Origin: JAEYKI01 sp036679405
GTDB lineage: Bacteria > Bacillota > Clostridia > Christensenellales > Christensenellaceae
Length of the DNA stretch: 64,000 nucleotides
NCBI GenBank assembly: GCA_036679405.1
Contig: JAVBVZ010000033.1
Coordinates: 13,053 to 77,052 of the forward strand
Reading direction: 5' to 3'
Part shown: in pieces, positions 33,805 through 41,761 of the stretch
How the letters are laid out: each line of letters starts with the position of its first letter
Position numbering within the stretch: the first letter of the stretch is position 1
Made by a program: the position numbers and the translations under genes
The notes under the pieces: generated by a model
Told to the model about the DNA's origin: nothing
Databases searched by the model: none
The model's input: only the letters and a program-made list of their open reading frames with translations

Positions 33805-35175
33805 GTGAATTTTTGGGGATTTGATCTTCCGGTCCGGAATTTGCCCGGGTTGGATGCAGGTTTTGTACCGCTTGCGGCGGTGAAACGGGCGGTGGATGCG
33901 GCCGGACACGGCGAGGTAGCGATCGAGCTTTTAAGCGGAGAAAAAAAGTGTGCGGTGCATCATCTGAAAATAATGGGCAAAGAGAAAAACGAGGCGTTTG
34001 ACCGTTTTTATGCAGAGAGGATCGTAAAGTTTTTGCTCTGGATGAAAGGGGCAAACCAAATTTGTATCTACGGCGCGCCCCAAATTGCCCGGCATATTAA
34101 AAATGAGTATCGTCCGGGCGGTGCGCGTGCTTTTGACGCCGCTTTTATGGGGGACGTGTTTGAAGGGGATTTTACCGTTCGGGAAGACCAAATAGAAAAT
34201 CTGAGGGAATGCGCGGAAAAAGGGATTGCGCTGGGAGGCAATCTGGACGGCTGCAGGATCGGGTTTGATGCGGGCGGAAGCGACCTCAAAGTAAGCGCGG
34301 TTAAAGACGGAAAAGTCCTGTATGCCAACGAAGTGGTCTGGCATCCAAAGCTGCAGGAAGATCCGGGCTACCACTATGGCCATATCCTGTCCGTCATGAA
34401 AGAAGCGGCCGCCCATCTGCCCAGAGTGGATGCAATCGGCATATCGAGCGCAGGCATTTACATAGACAACAAATGCATGGTTGCTTCTTTGTTCATTAAG
34501 GTACCGAAAGAAAAATTTAATCGGGAAGTCAAAGATATCTATATCCGTGTCGCCAAAGAAATGGGTGCGCCGCTGGTGGTTTTGAACGACGGTGACGTAG
34601 CCGCGCTGGCCGGCTCCATGAGCATGGAAACAAAGAGCGTGCTCGGAATTGCCATGGGAACAAGCGAAGCGGCCGGTTTTGTAGATGAAGAAGGCAACAT
34701 CAAAGGCTGGCTCAACGAGCTGGCCTTTGCACCGGTTGATTTGCAGGCCGGCGCAATGCGTGACGAATGGTCGGGCGATATCGGGTGCGGCGTGAAGTAT
34801 TTTTCCCAGGACGGGGTGATCAAGCTGGCTGAGGCTGCCGGCATTCCTCTGGAAGGGACGGATCCGCCCGCACAGAAACTTAAGAATGTGCAGGCGCTCA
34901 TGGAAAAGGGTGACAGCCGGGCGGCGGAAGTGTATCGCTCGATCGGGGTATATTTAGGGCATACTGCGGCCCTGTATTATGAATTTTATAAAATGAAAAA
35001 TATTTTGCTGATGGGCCGGGCTGTTTCCGGACAGGGCGGAGACATCATTTTGTCCGAAGCCCGGCGGGTCCTGTCTGAAGATTATCCGGATCTCAGCATA
35101 AATATTTCATTGCCGGATGAAAAGATGCGGCGGGTAGGGCAGGCGGTGGCGGCTGCCAGCCTGCCCAGACTGTAA
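33805..35175 (+). CDS. ROK-like sugar kinase with an extra N-terminal domain
   Basis: A 456-residue protein starting at GTG, with AGGAGGG at good spacing, two bases after the PIG-L stop. The kinase part starts near residue 150 with GCRIGFDAGGSDLKV (phosphate-1 motif of the ASKHA fold), continues with VLNDGDVAAL near 252 and IAMGTSEAAG near 285, and has a typical GxGxxI-like end. The first 150 residues do not match a normal ROK protein and are unassigned. It probably phosphorylates a sugar or amino sugar; BadF/BadG-type or glucokinase-type assignment cannot be separated here. Confidence 0.78.
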   Translation: MNFWGFDLPVRNLPGLDAGFVPLAAVKRAVDAAGHGEVAIELLSGEKKCAVHHLKIMGKEKNEAFDRFYAERIVKFLLWMKGANQICIYGAPQIARHIKNEYRPGGARAFDAAFMGDVFEGDFTVREDQIENLRECAEKGIALGGNLDGCRIGFDAGGSDLKVSAVKDGKVLYANEVVWHPKLQEDPGYHYGHILSVMKEAAAHLPRVDAIGISSAGIYIDNKCMVASLFIKVPKEKFNREVKDIYIRVAKEMGAPLVVLNDGDVAALAGSMSMETKSVLGIAMGTSEAAGFVDEEGNIKGWLNELAFAPVDLQAGAMRDEWSGDIGCGVKYFSQDGVIKLAEAAGIPLEGTDPPAQKLKNVQALMEKGDSRAAEVYRSIGVYLGHTAALYYEFYKMKNILLMGRAVSGQGGDIILSEARRVLSEDYPDLSINISLPDEKMRRVGQAVAAASLPRL

Positions 35176-35206
35176 AAAAAATGCAAATCAATAAAGGAGA
35201 GGGAGC

Positions 35207-36379
35207 ATGTCGTATTATAACGAAAAAGAAACGGAAAAACGCATTGAAAGATTGAAGGAAATCCTTGAAGAAAAAAATCTGGATGCCGCGCTTGTGTACT
35301 ATGACGAACTCAACATTGCAAACGGTTGGTATCTGACCGGATGGTGTCCTCAGTTTGAGAGCGGGGCTGTACTGGTTCCGGCGCAGGGAAAGCCTCTTTT
35401 GCTGGGCGGACCCGAAAGCGAGCCTTTTGCGGCCATGAGCAGCGCAATTAAAGAAACGCGGAATTTTCCGGTTTTTATGGTGCCGGATGAAGAATATCCA
35501 AATGCGACCATCATAGATTTTAAAATGCTGAACGAAGAACTGAAGGCGGGGGGCACAACCATCCGCCGGCTCGGTTTTGTAGGGACGGCCACGATCCCGC
35601 ATCTTGTTTATCGGCAGTTGGCTGCGGGGTTTGAAGGGACCGAATTTGTAGACATAACGGAAGAATATGAGGCCCTGCGTGTGATCAAATCCCCCTGGGA
35701 GATAGAAAATCTGAAAAAAGCGGTTGCCCTTGCCGACATCGCGTATGATGCCATGAAGCAAAAAGTAATGTCGGGGGCGTACGAATATGAAGTCGCGGCG
35801 GCCGGGGAAGCGGAATGCCGAAAAAGGGGCGCCAGCAGTTTTGCCTATACTACCATCGTAGGCAGCGGAGCGCGTGCAAACGCGGTGGTTCCCACGGCCA
35901 TTAACCGCAAAATGGAAGCGGGAGAAACGGTAATGATCGGCGTTGCACCCCGGTGGATGGGCTATGCGGGGACTTTTGGAGACAATCTTCCCGTGTCCGG
36001 AAAATATACGTCCGCGCAGCGGGACTGCATGAACTATCTGCGCGAAACCCTAAGGCTGACCAAGGGAATGCTTCGTCCCGACGTATCCGGCCGGGAGATC
36101 GATGTTCCCGGACGAAAATATTTTACGGAAAAAGGACTTTTGCCTTATCTCGTATGTCCTTTTGCACACACCATTGGCTTGATGGAAGCGGAAGCGCCTT
36201 TTTTCGGACCGAACAGCAGCGATATTTTAAGGCCGGGAATGGCGGTCATGGTGGACGTGAGTTTCTTTGGGCATCCTGAATTTAACGGAGCGCGTATCGA
36301 GACCGGTTATATTATAACCGAAGACGGGTGTGAGCCAATGAGCCCGAAGATGGATGCGTATTTCATGCAGGACGTTTAA
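35207..36379 (+). CDS. M24-family protein, creatinase-like, metal Asp ligands missing
   Basis: A 390-residue two-domain protein of the creatinase/aminopeptidase P family: creatinase N-terminal domain (about 1-150) and pita-bread C-terminal domain. Of the five metal ligands, the conserved His (CPFAHTIGL near 322) and last Glu (ARIETGYII near 367) are present. The two Asp positions fall on Gly and Thr (VMIGVAP and YAGTFGDN), and the fourth ligand Glu appears as Asp (MVDVSFFG). That pattern is like creatinase, a metal-free amidinohydrolase, rather than Xaa-Pro peptidases. It may hydrolyse a C-N bond in a small molecule. AAAGGAGAGGG precedes the ATG. Confidence 0.75.
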   Translation: MSYYNEKETEKRIERLKEILEEKNLDAALVYYDELNIANGWYLTGWCPQFESGAVLVPAQGKPLLLGGPESEPFAAMSSAIKETRNFPVFMVPDEEYPNATIIDFKMLNEELKAGGTTIRRLGFVGTATIPHLVYRQLAAGFEGTEFVDITEEYEALRVIKSPWEIENLKKAVALADIAYDAMKQKVMSGAYEYEVAAAGEAECRKRGASSFAYTTIVGSGARANAVVPTAINRKMEAGETVMIGVAPRWMGYAGTFGDNLPVSGKYTSAQRDCMNYLRETLRLTKGMLRPDVSGREIDVPGRKYFTEKGLLPYLVCPFAHTIGLMEAEAPFFGPNSSDILRPGMAVMVDVSFFGHPEFNGARIETGYIITEDGCEPMSPKMDAYFMQDV

Positions 36380-36400
36380 TCAGAAAGGAGGCAAAAGGCA

Positions 36401-36760
36401 ATGGAGATCGGGAAAAAAGTATGGGTGTTTGCTGACGGTGACCTGCCGCCGCAGGGAAGTGAAGAGCCTTTTGGGCATGAGGCCCTGATGGTGGTGAACG
36501 TAAGCGGAAGCGAAGCGCAGATCGCGCTGACCGTATATTTTGAAGATCAAGAACCGGCGGAGGGAATCGTACTCACGGTCCCGGCAAAGCGGGTCAGATG
36601 TTTCCGGCTGGATGCGCCGGTGGGAGGGGCTTCGTTCAAGATCCCTTTCGGGCAGTATGCGCTTTTGCTTAAAAGCAATGTAGAGGTAGTTGCCAATTTT
36701 GGGCGGTTGGACCGGCGGAAAAATATGGCGTATTACCCGGTACAGGGTTTTTCCGTATAG
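36401..36760 (+). CDS. Sensory rhodopsin transducer-family (ASRT-like) protein
   Basis: The 119-residue soluble protein matches the Anabaena sensory rhodopsin transducer family: FADGDLPPQG near residue 10, FGHEALMVVNVSG near 24, LTVYFEDQEP near 43, LTVPAKRVRCFRLD near 58 and SNVEVVANFGRLD near 91. The known member is a small beta-sandwich that binds a rhodopsin and DNA. No rhodopsin is encoded nearby, and the fold also resembles carbohydrate-binding sandwiches, so in this sugar operon a sugar-sensing or enzyme-accessory role is more likely. AAAGGAGG precedes the ATG, 21 bp after the M24 gene. Confidence 0.75.
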   Translation: MEIGKKVWVFADGDLPPQGSEEPFGHEALMVVNVSGSEAQIALTVYFEDQEPAEGIVLTVPAKRVRCFRLDAPVGGASFKIPFGQYALLLKSNVEVVANFGRLDRRKNMAYYPVQGFSV

Positions 36761-36773
36761 AAAGGGGAGCAAT

Positions 36774-38870
36774 ATGAAAAAAATCATGCCGCAACCCAAA
36801 GTAATAAATACTACGCGAAAAAAAACCAAAACGTTTCGCTTGCTTGATTTTGAAAATAAAAACCTTAAGCTGGATGATTGGCGTATCATAGTGGAAAATA
36901 AAATGTGGAATGCGCACGGCCTTTCGATCACTGCGGGCGCGCAGGAAAGGACGGATGGCTATATGGTCGCCATATACGGCAGCGCGGAGGTGCCTCCCGG
37001 CGCGGATGACCGCCTGTTCCGTTTGCAGGGATATACCCTGCGGGTAGAAGAAAAAGCCTGTGAATTGTTCTGCTTTTCCAGAGAAGGGCTGGTCTATGCG
37101 CTTGCAACAATAAAACAGATGCTTGAAGGATCGCAGGAAGGGTTTTATATGGAGCAGTGCTCGGTTTCAGACTGGCCGGCGGTAGAGATGCGCGCGGTTT
37201 CCAATACGTTTGCATGGTATGCAGGGTACGGGCGTATGGGATTCGACATGCAGCTTTGGGGGTTTGAGGAATGGAAAGAGTATCTGGATATTTGCTCAGA
37301 CTTCAAAATCAATCATTTTAATATGTGTATGTACGGCTACTGGCCTTTTGCGTTCCCGGAATATCCGGAAACACAGCTTAAAGATATGCCTATGAAAATA
37401 TGGAATAAAGAAAGCAGAAACTGGGTGGCTGTAAATTATACGCATCAAAACCTTGCAGATCCTTTTTTAGAACGCCTTATAGACTACGGGCATTCTCTCG
37501 GGATCCGCTTTTTTGCTTATGTGGGTCTTAACAGCTATAGCGGTGGATACGCAAGCGAACATAAGGAAAAACGCATGAAGCTGCCCGCGGGCAGCCCCTA
37601 TGTGAACGATTTTGACCGCCTGTGTTTAAGTGATGCGGAAAATATAACGTATATGAAAGCGGCTATGCAAAGGATCATCCGTCTCGGATTTGACGGTATC
37701 GACTTTGAGGAAAGCGAGGAAGCTTTTTGGTACTGCGACTGTGAGGATTGCCGCAAAAATTTTCTTCAAGGGCATACGCCTGAAGAGGCAAGCCATATCG
37801 CGAACAACGCGCTTTTAAAAGAGCTGTACGCCGTGATCCGGCAGGAGAACCCTAATTGCGAAGTAGGCATCCGCGCATGGCGGCAGCCGCCTTTGGAGAA
37901 GTCCGGGGCCCTTTTGCGTGAGATGACCAAAAGCGTTCCTGCCGATGTGGGCCTTTTCTGGGCGCCGGGCCAGTATGTCCCGGAAGGTGAATTCAAAAAA
38001 TGGGCGGATGCGTTCGGCCGGGAAAGGATCTGGGGCAGGGACACGGAAAGTAATGCGGTAGCCGCCTGCTTCGGCCGGCTGATCCGAATCTTCCGTGAAA
38101 ACGGCCTTCGTTGTGAAGAAGAAACGAACGACCAGTTTTTAGAAGAAGATATCCGTCAGCACCAAGGGTCTGCCGCGCTGGGCGTGCGCGGCGTCAACGG
38201 ATATATGTTCGAATGGTACGGCTTTTTTATGCACCTGTTTGCACATGCATTTTATGGATGGGGATCTCAAATGGAGAAAGAGGCGTTTTATTCCTATGCC
38301 CTGGAATCGATCTTCGGCCCGAAACTCGCAGGGGATGTTCTTTATATCTTAAAAAACCTGTTTACCATACATGAAAGCCAGATGAAAATATTCCCGACAG
38401 AGTTTCCTTTTGCGCGTAACAAAGTGGAAGAACGCGATATTTCACGTATCCGCACGGCTATTGACGGGTGGCCCGACCTGATGGCGCGCATCGGCCGCGT
38501 GCAGGCGGCGGTGGCGGCGGACGCAAAACTATGCGTTTATGAGCCTCATTTTGAAAAATTGCGTGTTTCATGTGAACGCAGCCGGGTCCTATACGATCTT
38601 GCGCTTGCCTCCATTGCATACGACGGGGCTCGGACGGAAGAGGAGAAAAGACGGTGGCTTCTTGAAATGTTTATGCTCAATGAAAAAGATTTTGATATTG
38701 TGAAAAACAATTATCTGGACGTGAATCCGGTAGATCTTACCGGAACAAGGTCCTGCATGATTCCCTGTCATGAACTCAGGCGGGTAATCTTAAATGAACT
38801 GTGCCCAAAAGAGAGGGACGATGTCCCTATTTATCTGGGAGTGGAGGCGCTGGGGTGGCTTTGGCTTTGA
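36774..38870 (+). CDS. GH20-like glycoside hydrolase family protein
   Basis: A 698-residue cytoplasmic protein with no signal peptide. Residues about 60-125 look like the GH20 N-terminal alpha/beta domain (LRVEEKACELFCFSREGLVYAL), leading into a TIM barrel that opens with CSVSDWPAVEMRAVSNTF, the usual entry of GH20/GH67/GH84 enzymes. The candidate acidic catalytic patch is FDGIDFEESEEAFWY near 306, followed by CDCEDC near 321. I cannot place it in a numbered family; N-acetylhexosaminidase or glucuronidase activity is possible. I chose the ATG at 36774 with GGGGAG before it; a longer frame runs back into the preceding gene. Confidence 0.75.
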   Translation: MKKIMPQPKVINTTRKKTKTFRLLDFENKNLKLDDWRIIVENKMWNAHGLSITAGAQERTDGYMVAIYGSAEVPPGADDRLFRLQGYTLRVEEKACELFCFSREGLVYALATIKQMLEGSQEGFYMEQCSVSDWPAVEMRAVSNTFAWYAGYGRMGFDMQLWGFEEWKEYLDICSDFKINHFNMCMYGYWPFAFPEYPETQLKDMPMKIWNKESRNWVAVNYTHQNLADPFLERLIDYGHSLGIRFFAYVGLNSYSGGYASEHKEKRMKLPAGSPYVNDFDRLCLSDAENITYMKAAMQRIIRLGFDGIDFEESEEAFWYCDCEDCRKNFLQGHTPEEASHIANNALLKELYAVIRQENPNCEVGIRAWRQPPLEKSGALLREMTKSVPADVGLFWAPGQYVPEGEFKKWADAFGRERIWGRDTESNAVAACFGRLIRIFRENGLRCEEETNDQFLEEDIRQHQGSAALGVRGVNGYMFEWYGFFMHLFAHAFYGWGSQMEKEAFYSYALESIFGPKLAGDVLYILKNLFTIHESQMKIFPTEFPFARNKVEERDISRIRTAIDGWPDLMARIGRVQAAVAADAKLCVYEPHFEKLRVSCERSRVLYDLALASIAYDGARTEEEKRRWLLEMFMLNEKDFDIVKNNYLDVNPVDLTGTRSCMIPCHELRRVILNELCPKERDDVPIYLGVEALGWLWL

Positions 38871-38882
38871 GGAGAATCGCAA

Positions 38883-39767
38883 ATGGATGAAAAAATAACC
38901 GTATTGCTGGGTATTGATATGGAAACCGACGTGGGCAGCTTTACGCCGTTTTATGAAGGCGTAAAAAACGGAACGCCCAGGCTCCTGGAACTTTTTGATA
39001 AAAAAGATATCCGGGGAACGTTCTATTTTACGGGCGACTGTGCGCAAAACAATCCTGAAATCGCCGCTATGGTCAAAACTTCACCGAGTGAAGCGGGGTG
39101 TCATTCGCTTTTTCATGAAACGGTAGGCGATGAACTTTTTCCAATACCGGGTGAAAAACCTCTTTTGCCGGAGGAAGTCCCTTTTCGCCTGAAAAAAGCC
39201 ACCGACTGGGTTGAGGAAGTTTTGGGAGAAAGGCCCCGGGCTTTCAGATGTCCCCGGCTGTGGGGATCAACCGCAGTTGTCAACGCGCTTGAAGACCTGG
39301 GGTATGATACGGATGCATCGTATCCGATGTATTATTACCGCGAGCGTTTTGCGCCGTATCATCCGTCCAAAGAAGACTGGACAAAAGAAGGCGGTCTCCG
39401 TTTGCTGGAGATTCCGAACTTTGCGGATATGGCTATGCAGAGCCATGATCCCGGGCTGGAGCGCGACCGCGACCAATGGCCCCTTTTCAGAACAAAAGGA
39501 GCAAAAGCGCTGATGCTTCATGTGGAAAATTACCTTGGATTTGTAGGCAAACGCGGACTCCCGGCAGTATTGTGTTTTTATTTTCATCCATGGGAATTTG
39601 TTCCTTCAAAAAAAACATACCGCTACGGAGAGGCTGCGGTTACGCCAAAGCGTTTTATTACCAAAGGATGCGGACGGCATGCCCTTCGGGAATTTGCAGA
39701 GTTGATAGACCGGCTCAAAGATAAGGGCGCCCTATTTGTGCGTGCAGCCGACCTGTATAAAAAGTAA
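38883..39767 (+). CDS. NodB-fold polysaccharide deacetylase
   Basis: A 294-residue deacetylase: motif 1 GIDMETD near residue 10, motif 2 HSLFHE near 74, motif 3 RCPRLWG near 122, and a late FHPWEF near 236. It should remove N- or O-acetyl groups with a divalent metal. It lacks a signal peptide, unusual for chitin or peptidoglycan deacetylases, and so acts on imported or cytosolic glycans, or on small molecules as some puuE-like members do. GAGGAG lies about seven bases before the ATG, 12 bp after the hydrolase gene. It is the last gene before the 39806 terminator. Confidence 0.85.
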   Translation: MDEKITVLLGIDMETDVGSFTPFYEGVKNGTPRLLELFDKKDIRGTFYFTGDCAQNNPEIAAMVKTSPSEAGCHSLFHETVGDELFPIPGEKPLLPEEVPFRLKKATDWVEEVLGERPRAFRCPRLWGSTAVVNALEDLGYDTDASYPMYYYRERFAPYHPSKEDWTKEGGLRLLEIPNFADMAMQSHDPGLERDRDQWPLFRTKGAKALMLHVENYLGFVGKRGLPAVLCFYFHPWEFVPSKKTYRYGEAAVTPKRFITKGCGRHALREFAELIDRLKDKGALFVRAADLYKK

Positions 39768-39805
39768 ACCGGCAGCCTTGGCAAAGAAGGCGTTTTGATT
39801 TTTAA

Positions 39806-39840
39806 GGCCACTTTTCAAAAAAGAAAAGCGGCCGTTTTTT
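39806..39840 (+). terminator. Intrinsic terminator after the NodB deacetylase
   Basis: GGCC-A-CTTTTC pairs with GAAAAG-C-GGCC around an A-rich six-base loop, and six Ts follow after one G. It closes the SIS-to-NodB operon. Confidence 0.85.
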
Positions 39841-39977
39841 CTAGGCCTAAAAGCTGTGAAATTTTTTGTGAAGCCGGCGCCTGTTTTTTAAAAGAAGTCC
39901 ATTTCAAAAAGCAGGTTAAAAACGGCGGATTTTGTTTATAGGTAAAAAAGAAATAAGGCTGTTGCCGGGGGGCTTTT

Positions 39978-40967
39978 ATGATCAATAATCAATGGTATGC
40001 GGTTGCAAATGCAAAAAAAATAAAAAAAGGCCGGATATACGGTCTGAAAAGGCTGGGACTTGACCTGGCCCTGTTCCGGAATGAAGAAGGTGAGCTCGGA
40101 TGCGTTTTGGACCGGTGCACGCATCGCGGCGCACAGTTGAGCCATGGGAAGCTAAGCGGCACCTGTATAACCTGTCCTTTTCATGCGCTTACCTTTGACC
40201 GGGAAGGAAAATGCGTTTTTATACCCGCAAACGGAAAGGCATTTACCGGGGACTTGAGCCGTTACAATGTAAAAAGCTATCCCGTGCGTGAGAAGCACGA
40301 CATCGTATACGTATGGTACGGAGATCCTCAAAACACGGCGGATGAGTTGCCCTATTTTGACGATCATCTGGATGGATCGTATGCCTACAGCGAAATCGAA
40401 GATCTATGGCACGCGCATTATTCACGCTGTATTGAAAATCAGCTGGACGTTGTGCACGTGCCTATTGTGCATTATAATACGATCGGCAGAGGCAACAAAA
40501 CGCTGGTGAACGGGCCGAAATCGGTTTTTGAAAACAACACGCTTAAAACCAGTGCGAACAACGAGGTCGACGAAGGGCAGACGCCCCGCCCGCCCGAACA
40601 GTGCGAGATATCTGAAAACCTTTACCTTGCGTTTAAATATCCCAACGTATGGATGAATCACATAAGCCCGAAAGTAAAGGTGTTTATCTATTTTGCACCG
40701 GTGGATGAGGAGCATACAATCCTGTATATTCGTTTCTATACCAGGCTTACCGGCCTTAAAACGGTCGACAGCCTGATCGCCTTTTTCGGAAAATTTGCAA
40801 ACCGTATCATTGAACGGCAGGATAAACGTGTGGTCATCACGCAAACCCCCAAGGCCTCTTCTTACCGGTCGCAAGAGAAGCTGCTGTCCGGCGACGGGCC
40901 GATTGTATTGTATCGAAAAATCCGCAGCGAGATGCAAAAAGAGAACGCTTCCGTCCGGGAGGAATAA
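39978..40967 (+). CDS. Rieske 2Fe-2S non-haem iron oxygenase-like protein
   Basis: The 329-residue protein has a complete Rieske motif, CTHRGAQ followed after 15-17 residues by CPFH (about residues 47-67), and a mononuclear iron triad region ENQLDVVHVPIVHYNT near 153 with the expected Asp/His/His spacing. This is the alpha-subunit layout of aromatic ring-hydroxylating oxygenases and small O-demethylases. No reductase or ferredoxin partner is next to it. Such an oxygenase is odd in what otherwise looks like an anaerobe. The start has a weak GGGG-type site. The next gene begins three bases after its stop. Confidence 0.82.
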   Translation: MINNQWYAVANAKKIKKGRIYGLKRLGLDLALFRNEEGELGCVLDRCTHRGAQLSHGKLSGTCITCPFHALTFDREGKCVFIPANGKAFTGDLSRYNVKSYPVREKHDIVYVWYGDPQNTADELPYFDDHLDGSYAYSEIEDLWHAHYSRCIENQLDVVHVPIVHYNTIGRGNKTLVNGPKSVFENNTLKTSANNEVDEGQTPRPPEQCEISENLYLAFKYPNVWMNHISPKVKVFIYFAPVDEEHTILYIRFYTRLTGLKTVDSLIAFFGKFANRIIERQDKRVVITQTPKASSYRSQEKLLSGDGPIVLYRKIRSEMQKENASVREE

Positions 40968-40970
40968 AGC

Positions 40971-41669
40971 ATGAAAAAAAGACGCAGGATCCTGATTGCA
41001 GTGCTGGTTGTCGTTGCCGCGTTTGCGTCCCTGTTTTTTGCCTATACGGCGGATTATTACCATGCGGATGAAAAGGCCCGGACTATGTTCGCGGAGGGCA
41101 GCGGGATCAGGGAAGAAGATAATCTCATTATTATGACGCCGGATCATCCTGACGGAAGAGGGTTTATTTTTTATCCCGGCGGCAAAGTACAGGCTATCGC
41201 ATATATTCCGCTTCTCGAAAAACTGAAGAGGGAAGGTATAACCTGTGTTTTGGTAAAAATGCCTTTTAATTTGGCGGTACTGAACGCCAATGCGGCAAAC
41301 GGCGTTTATGATCAAGTGCCCGGCGTTCAGGAATGGTACATCGGAGGGCACTCGCTGGGAGGAGCCATGGCAAGCGCATATGCGCAAAACAATACGGATA
41401 AAGTGCGCGGCCTGATTTTGCTTGGCGCCTATATCTACGGAGACGTAGACCCCGGGGATGCGCTGACCGTGTACGGATCGGAAGACCGGGTGATGGACCG
41501 TTCAAAAATTGATTATACGCAAAACATTGTTGTAGTGGCCGGCGGGAACCATGCACAGTTTGGAAATTACGGCAAGCAGGCCGGCGACGGGGAAGCAGGC
41601 ATATCGTCAGATGAACAGCAGGCCGCCGCCGTACAGGCAATTTTGGGCTTTATGCAGCAAAAACAATGA
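40971..41669 (+). CDS. Membrane-anchored alpha/beta hydrolase
   Basis: A 232-residue hydrolase with one N-terminal hydrophobic segment (about 8-25) that anchors or exports it. The nucleophile elbow is GGHSLGG near residue 125, the acid probably in YGSEDRV near 166, and the His in GGNHAQFG near 186. Oxyanion-side FYPGGKV is near 67. It fits the alpha/beta hydrolase family seen in Bacillota cell envelopes; the substrate is unknown. It is translationally close to the Rieske gene. Confidence 0.83.
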   Translation: MKKRRRILIAVLVVVAAFASLFFAYTADYYHADEKARTMFAEGSGIREEDNLIIMTPDHPDGRGFIFYPGGKVQAIAYIPLLEKLKREGITCVLVKMPFNLAVLNANAANGVYDQVPGVQEWYIGGHSLGGAMASAYAQNNTDKVRGLILLGAYIYGDVDPGDALTVYGSEDRVMDRSKIDYTQNIVVVAGGNHAQFGNYGKQAGDGEAGISSDEQQAAAVQAILGFMQQKQ

Positions 41670-41761
41670 ATGATCTTTGCGTCCGCTGCGAAGCAAATAG
41701 GCAAAATGTGTTTATAAAAAGAAATATTGAAGCAAGAAAGAAACCATGGAGGAATTAATAA

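Noticed and set aside
36401..36760. Light-sensing role for the ASRT-like protein
   Set aside because: No rhodopsin or retinal synthesis gene is present; the operon is about sugar metabolism.
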